Source of the DNA: CALKYB01 sp964510575
Lineage (GTDB): Bacteria > Bdellovibrionota_C > UBA2361 > SZUA-149 > CALKYB01
Direction of reading: 5' to 3'
NCBI GenBank assembly: GCA_964510575.1
Contig: CAZECN010000058.1
Location: 1-10,203 of the forward strand
DNA length: 10,203 nucleotides
Both the position numbers and the translations under genes were made by a program. The notes under the pieces are model-generated. The model was not told the DNA's origin, ran no database searches, and saw nothing but the letters and a program-made list of their open reading frames with translations. Of the stretch, positions 6,702 to 10,203 are shown piece after piece. Every line of letters begins with the position of its first letter. Position 1 is the first letter of the stretch.

Positions 6702-7778
6702 CTATCCTCTTGCTGAGGCATAAGCTAACTCACTGATCTTTGACCAGGTTTGTATTTCTTCTGAGAACTTTCTGTAGGATTCTTCCACCTTCGCAGAAAT
6801 AGGATCTTTGCTGACAAGTTCCTGAATTACTTCATCTCTATGTTTTCTTAATGTATTTAGCACGTCTTCTGGAAAAGGTTGAACTTTAACCTTGTACTTT
6901 GATTTAAGTCTTTCGAGGGCTGCTCCATTTTCAGCTTCAGAGCGACATAGGGTCCATATCATACAATCCATCGTGGCATGTCGGACGATTGCCTGAAGGT
7001 CTTTTGGTAAAGTGTCCCACGCCTTTTTGCTCACTGTTAGCTCTAGGTTTGAGGACGGCTCTTGCCATCCTGGATAGTAATAAAACTTAGCTGCTCGATG
7101 CAGGCCCAGTTTTTCATCATGATAGGGGCTAATCCATTCAGCTCCATCCACCGTGCCTCTCTCAAGAGCCGTATAAACCTCGCTACCCGGCATTAAAACA
7201 ACATTGGCTCCAGCTTTGGCCATTACTTTTCCGCCAAGTCCCGGTGCTCGGAATTTCAGCCCCTTTAAACTCTCGGCACTTTTGATTTCCTTTTTAAACC
7301 ATCCACCACATTGACAGCCTGTATTTCCAAACTGAAAGGGAACAAGTCCAAAGGGAGCATAAACCTCTTCCCATAACTGCTGCCCACCTCCAGCTACCAT
7401 CCAGGCATTAAACTGTTGGGCATTCATCCCAAAAGGCATAGAGCCAAAAAACTGGGCAGCTTGGGATTTACCAGCCCAGTAATACGGGGAGCCAATCCCC
7501 ATTTCTATGTTTCCTTGGCTTACAGCATCAAACACACCTAGTGCTGGGATAAGCTCTCCACCAGCAAAAACTTTTATTGATAAGCGACCACCGCTGGCCT
7601 CTTTGACCATTTTCACAAACCTGTCAGCTGCTTCTTGTAGAATGGCAGTCCTGGGTGGCCAAGTTGTTGCCATCTTCCATCTGAATTTCTTCTCGGAGGC
7701 TGAAGCTACCGAAGAACCCGAGACTGCAGTTGCACCAGCAACTACTCCGATTTTGGAAACAAATTCTCTTCTTTTCAT
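6702..7778 (-). CDS. dctP: TRAP transporter substrate-binding protein, TakP/DctP family, with Tat-type signal
   Basis: This is the periplasmic receptor that captures a small organic acid and delivers it to the DctQM membrane complex. The 358-residue protein begins with a twin-arginine-like signal, KRREFVSKIGVVAGA (2-16), with likely cleavage near ASA (26-28). Mature-protein motifs match the TakP-like, mannitol/chloroaromatic-type receptor group: SPYYWAGKSQAAQFF (97-111), GNTGCQCGGWFKKEI (151-165), LKGLKFRAPGLGGKV (171-185) with R177 as the expected carboxylate-binding arginine, DGAEWISPYHDEKLG (211-225) and YYYPGWQEPSS (233-243). TakP itself binds alpha-keto acids, so a 2-oxo acid or related carboxylate is a reasonable but unproven ligand. 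Cysteines 155, 157, 272 and 278 are noteworthy in a periplasmic protein. The gene is 18 bp after cutA. Its transporter subunits lie on the opposite strand at 2823-4677. Confidence 0.9.
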   Translation of the reverse strand: MKRREFVSKIGVVAGATAVSGSSVASASEKKFRWKMATTWPPRTAILQEAADRFVKMVKEASGGRLSIKVFAGGELIPALGVFDAVSQGNIEMGIGSPYYWAGKSQAAQFFGSMPFGMNAQQFNAWMVAGGGQQLWEEVYAPFGLVPFQFGNTGCQCGGWFKKEIKSAESLKGLKFRAPGLGGKVMAKAGANVVLMPGSEVYTALERGTVDGAEWISPYHDEKLGLHRAAKFYYYPGWQEPSSNLELTVSKKAWDTLPKDLQAIVRHATMDCMIWTLCRSEAENGAALERLKSKYKVKVQPFPEDVLNTLRKHRDEVIQELVSKDPISAKVEESYRKFSEEIQTWSKISELAYASARG

Positions 7779-7796
7779 CTGTCTATTCTTAATTGA

Positions 7797-8132
7797 TTAG
7801 TTCGAAGAATCTACATTATCTGTAAGCCAGCTAAGGTAGGGTTGATACACGTTTTCAGCATAGAATGAAATTATCTCAGGGACATCGTAGGGATGGAGTT
7901 CTAGCAACCGTTTTTCAAGAACAGGATAAGCATCCCCAGTGGTTTTTATCATTATTGGGTATTCTTTGGATTTTTCTATTTTGCCCTGCCAGGAAAAAAC
8001 AGAGCTGACAGCGGATCCAACGGTGGCGCAGGCAGCGAGTCGCTCTGCTACAATGGTCTCTGCGATCTTTGATGCAGTAATATCATCGGGTACCGTAGTT
8101 ACCACCAATCTAAGTAGGGAAGAGTTCGCCAT
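7797..8132 (-). CDS. cutA: CutA family divalent-cation tolerance protein
   Basis: This 111-residue CutA1-family protein is a small trimeric ferredoxin-like-fold protein linked to copper and other divalent metal tolerance; its molecular role is still unclear. Recognisable family features are VVTTVPDD near the N-terminus, ERLAACATV (30-38), SWQGKIEKSKEYPIMIKT (47-64), LELHPYDVPEI (77-87) and a terminal YLSWL segment. The length is typical for the family. It is the first gene of a four-gene - strand cluster and lies 18 bp before the TRAP receptor gene. The ATG is used without a clear Shine-Dalgarno sequence. The promoter for the cluster should lie in 8133-8331, but I could not identify a convincing one. 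Confidence 0.93.
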   Translation of the reverse strand: MANSSLLRLVVTTVPDDITASKIAETIVAERLAACATVGSAVSSVFSWQGKIEKSKEYPIMIKTTGDAYPVLEKRLLELHPYDVPEIISFYAENVYQPYLSWLTDNVDSSN

Positions 8133-8257
8133 AGTTCAGATGTCTTATGAAACTGAGTTTCGATTGTCCAGCTTCAATATTTTGCCAAAAGTATGGTGAG
8201 CCTACCCATTATTTTCTTCTGTGCAGAGACTTGGCCTGATGGTAGTTTTTAGGGATT

Positions 8258-8281
8258 GGAGAAGTTGTTATCAACTCCTCC
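8258..8281. promoter_or_regulatory. 24-bp imperfect dyad in the cutA/dacB divergent intergenic region
   Basis: GGAG-A-AGTTG (8258-8267) and CAACT-C-CTCC (8272-8281) are complementary at nine of ten positions around a TTAT loop. No T-run follows on either strand, so an intrinsic terminator is unlikely. On the + strand a -10-like TAGAAT (8284-8289) follows directly, which would place the dyad over the -35 region of a dacB promoter; no good -35 is visible. It may be an operator for one or both divergent units or an RNA hairpin. The symmetry is seen directly; the role is inferred. Confidence 0.35.
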
Positions 8282-8331
8282 TGTAGAATTACCCCTTGTT
8301 TTAGGCATCCAGTTCAAAACATATAGTTATT

Positions 8332-9882
8332 ATGTGCAAAAGTTCCAATTCTTCTAGCTTAGGTGTTTACCTAGTCTGGTTTTGTTTGCTGCTTCAGCTG
8401 ATGATGCCGACAACGGCCTTTGCCAGAGATCAGTCCCCTAAGGGAGCGAACCTGGATCAATCAACCATCTCTAAACTTGCTAATTACCTAAAGGGCGCAG
8501 AGAAGAGAATAGGCGGATCGAACACTTTAGCAGTCGAGGTAAGGGACGCTTTTAGTAGCGAAGTGCTATTCAAGCGAAACTCTACTTTAAAGCTGATACC
8601 AGCTTCCGTTGCGAAACTTTTTACGTCGGTGCTCGCTCTGAAAGTTTTGGGTGGTAGCTATCGTTTTCCCTTAGAGGTGTTTTCAGACTCCAAACCTGGA
8701 CTCTCTCAGCGAAAAGGTGGGGGAATCGGTAATGTTGGTAACCTCTACGTTAGAGGTTACGGTGATCCTACTCTAGTGGATGAAAGGATTTGGTTTGTCG
8801 CCAAGACGCTAAAGGAGCAAGGTGTCAGAGAAGTACAAGACTTGGTACTAGACGACACTTTGTTTGTGAATGCGCGTGGCCCACAGGGCTACCGAGCTTA
8901 TGATGCTGGCTTGGGAGCTCTAACGGTAAATCATAACTCCTATGCTGTTCATGTTGCCCCTGCTTCTTCCGGCTCCAAAGCCATAGTCAGCGTTACTCCC
9001 GGAGCTCCTTTGCGAATCAAGAATCAAGTAAGAACCGTAGCTGGGAGTAAGGTCAAGATTCAAATCTCTCAAAACCCTAAATCTGCTTCTTTCAGTCCGC
9101 GTTTAACGGCTTCCTCTAACGCAAAATATAAGAAGCTTTCAATAGACCCAGTAGATGTAGTGGTCTCTGGAAGTATTGGTGAGTATGCCAAGGTTAAAAC
9201 TATTTATAGAAGCGCTCCAGCTCCAACATTTTACTTTGCTGGTATTTTTAGAGCAGCCCTTGAAAATGCTGGTATTCGTGTCAAAGGCGATATCCTAGTA
9301 GGTGAGACCTCAGGCAATGCAGAACTATTGAGATCTTTTGAATCCAGAGAACTGGCACTAATCCTTCGCGAGTTAAATCAATACAGCAACAACATCACAG
9401 CTGGTCAGATTCTCTTTCTGCTTGGCCAAGATAGTAATGGCTATTTTCGGCAAGACATTGGCCTGAAGCGTATTGAAGGTTTACTAGGATCTCTGGGAGA
9501 TTTTGAAAGTAGACTTTACGATGGCTCAGGATTAGACCGAAAAAGTCGAGTATCTGTTGAAACTATAAACAAGCTTTTGGTTCATGCGGCTAATGATTTG
9601 TCCGTTGGCCCCGAACTAATCTCGTCACTGAGCCGTTATAAACGTTCAGGCACTTTAAAACGAAGAAAATTTGGGGATGAAAGCCAGAAATCTTATGATA
9701 GAGTAGGGAAGTTGTGGGGAAAAACTGGCACTCTAACCGGAGTTAGTTCACTTGCTGGTTATCTCCAACTACAAAGCGGTAGGCAAGTTGCTTACTCAAT
9801 CATTGTTAATGGAAGGCTAGCTAAGGCCGACGCCACAGTTATTGAAAGAAGGATTGCGGAGATTTTACTGGGTGAAAGCTAG
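8332..9882 (+). CDS. dacB: D-alanyl-D-alanine carboxypeptidase/endopeptidase, PBP4 type (peptidase S13)
   Basis: This periplasmic serine enzyme removes the terminal D-alanine from peptidoglycan stem peptides and can cut D-Ala-meso-DAP cross-links. Of 516 residues, the first 31 form a signal peptide (hydrophobic 11-25, cleavage after AFA). The three penicillin-binding-protein motifs are complete: SxxK as SVAK (92-95, nucleophile S92), SxN as SNN (352-354) and KTG (464-466). The long spacing between the first two and about 110 residues between the last two fit class C PBP4 enzymes, which carry an insertion in the transpeptidase fold. Other family segments are LIPASVAKLFTSVLAL, LYVRGYGDPTL and DDTLFV. 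No Shine-Dalgarno is visible before the ATG, but the signal peptide requires this start. It is followed after 1 bp by a probable lytic transglycosylase gene, giving a cell-wall remodelling pair. Confidence 0.93.
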   Translation: MCKSSNSSSLGVYLVWFCLLLQLMMPTTAFARDQSPKGANLDQSTISKLANYLKGAEKRIGGSNTLAVEVRDAFSSEVLFKRNSTLKLIPASVAKLFTSVLALKVLGGSYRFPLEVFSDSKPGLSQRKGGGIGNVGNLYVRGYGDPTLVDERIWFVAKTLKEQGVREVQDLVLDDTLFVNARGPQGYRAYDAGLGALTVNHNSYAVHVAPASSGSKAIVSVTPGAPLRIKNQVRTVAGSKVKIQISQNPKSASFSPRLTASSNAKYKKLSIDPVDVVVSGSIGEYAKVKTIYRSAPAPTFYFAGIFRAALENAGIRVKGDILVGETSGNAELLRSFESRELALILRELNQYSNNITAGQILFLLGQDSNGYFRQDIGLKRIEGLLGSLGDFESRLYDGSGLDRKSRVSVETINKLLVHAANDLSVGPELISSLSRYKRSGTLKRRKFGDESQKSYDRVGKLWGKTGTLTGVSSLAGYLQLQSGRQVAYSIIVNGRLAKADATVIERRIAEILLGES

Positions 9883-9883
9883 A

Positions 9884-10203
9884 ATGAGAAAATTTGCTAC
9901 ACTAACTTTGGCTGTATTTATCTTCTTCGGCCCTTGCACTGGCCTGCTACTATGCTCCAATACTGCCATAGCAGCTCCAATTCATCCCGACTTTGTTCCA
10001 GATTCTCGCTTGGCTCCACGTGTTGAATTCTGGAAACTTATTTTCAGCAAGTACGGAAAAAACAACGCTGTTTTTCACAACAGAAGTCATCCTCATATCA
10101 TTTATTCAGTGCTGGACTTTAGCGGCATTCAAGGCAAAGTGTCTGAAAGAGAGTTTAAAGAACAAAAAAAAAAAACTCTTAAGCAAGAAACAGCTCGAAT
10201 AAA
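9884..10203 (+). CDS. Probable lytic transglycosylase (MltD-like), N-terminal part, cut by the window edge
   Basis: The reading frame is open from an ATG one base after the dacB stop (TAG-A-ATG) to the end of the window, 106 codons without a stop. GGTGAAAG at 9871-9878 can serve as ribosome-binding site. The product begins with a signal peptide (about 1-31, hydrophobic 8-24, ending AIAA). The mature start, with DFVPDSRLAPRVEFWKLIF (36-54), then a KYGKNNAVFH stretch and HIIYSVLDFS (71-80), resembles the region preceding the catalytic SLT domain in MltD-like membrane-associated lytic transglycosylases, which cleave the glycan strands of murein. The catalytic domain itself lies outside the window, so the call rests on this short stretch and on the neighbouring dacB. 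A run of twelve A residues at 10164-10175 lies inside the frame. The LLLC near residue 24 is a poor lipobox, so a secreted rather than lipidated protein is favoured. Confidence 0.6.
   Translation, partial: MRKFATLTLAVFIFFGPCTGLLLCSNTAIAAPIHPDFVPDSRLAPRVEFWKLIFSKYGKNNAVFHNRSHPHIIYSVLDFSGIQGKVSEREFKEQKKKTLKQETARI

Noticed and set aside
7507..7800. Open frame antisense to the TRAP receptor gene
   Set aside because: It lies opposite a clearly recognised protein with conserved motifs; its product shows no recognisable features.
7939..8199. Open frame antisense to cutA extending into the intergenic region
   Set aside because: Its product is a shadow of cutA, with no ribosome-binding site and no recognisable motif.
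9944..9958. Lipobox LLLC in the partial transglycosylase signal peptide
   Set aside because: Position -1 is leucine instead of a small residue, and a conventional AIAA cleavage site follows.
9993..10202. Short + strand open frame at the right edge
   Set aside because: It is out of frame with the better candidate starting at 9884, which has a signal peptide, coupling to dacB and family-like residues.

Overview
The window is 10.2 kb of gene-dense, moderately AT-rich bacterial DNA. It holds eight intact genes and a ninth cut by the right edge. The organism is Gram-negative: there are Sec and Tat-type signal peptides, a TRAP transporter with a periplasmic binding protein, a periplasmic PBP4-type carboxypeptidase and an apparent lytic transglycosylase. 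A secreted multidomain polysaccharide lyase and a TRAP system fit a marine or aquatic heterotroph, probably Pseudomonadota. The fibronectin-III-like module of the lyase resembles those of marine Gammaproteobacteria. The taxonomic guess is an inference. I saw no tRNA, rRNA, CRISPR, transposase or phage gene.

Left block, + strand (1-4677). A long imperfect hairpin (about 2-78, followed by a T-rich stretch) precedes an 863-residue secreted PL14-like polysaccharide lyase. This enzyme has three copies of a beta-sandwich-type accessory module, one FnIII-like module and a C-terminal lyase domain. After a 131-bp gap with an inverted repeat ending 2 bp before the start codon come dctQ and dctM, the two membrane subunits of a TRAP transporter, which overlap by a few bases.

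Middle block, - strand (8132-4721). Four tightly packed genes look like one operon, in transcription order: cutA, a TakP/DctP-type TRAP binding protein with a twin-arginine signal, an M29-aminopeptidase/NicX-like metalloprotein, and a stand-alone methyltransferase matching the C-terminal (N-methyltransferase) part of the ovothiol enzyme OvoA. This block converges on dctQM, so the TRAP system is split: membrane subunits on one strand, receptor on the other. The last two genes are in the same reading frame, separated by one TAA and five codons, and the methyltransferase starts at TTG.

Right block, + strand (8332-10203). A PBP4-type D-Ala-D-Ala carboxypeptidase/endopeptidase (dacB) is followed after 1 bp by the start of a probable MltD-like lytic transglycosylase, cut by the window edge. 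This pair makes a peptidoglycan-remodelling unit. The 199-bp divergent region between cutA and dacB carries a 24-bp dyad.

Working idea: the lyase releases uronate products outside the cell, and the TRAP transporter, whose receptor belongs to a subfamily with alpha-keto-acid binders, brings a small acid into the cell. The receptor is co-transcribed with an unassigned metalloenzyme and a thiohistidine-type methyltransferase, which is the least expected association in the window. The physiological link between these parts is inference.
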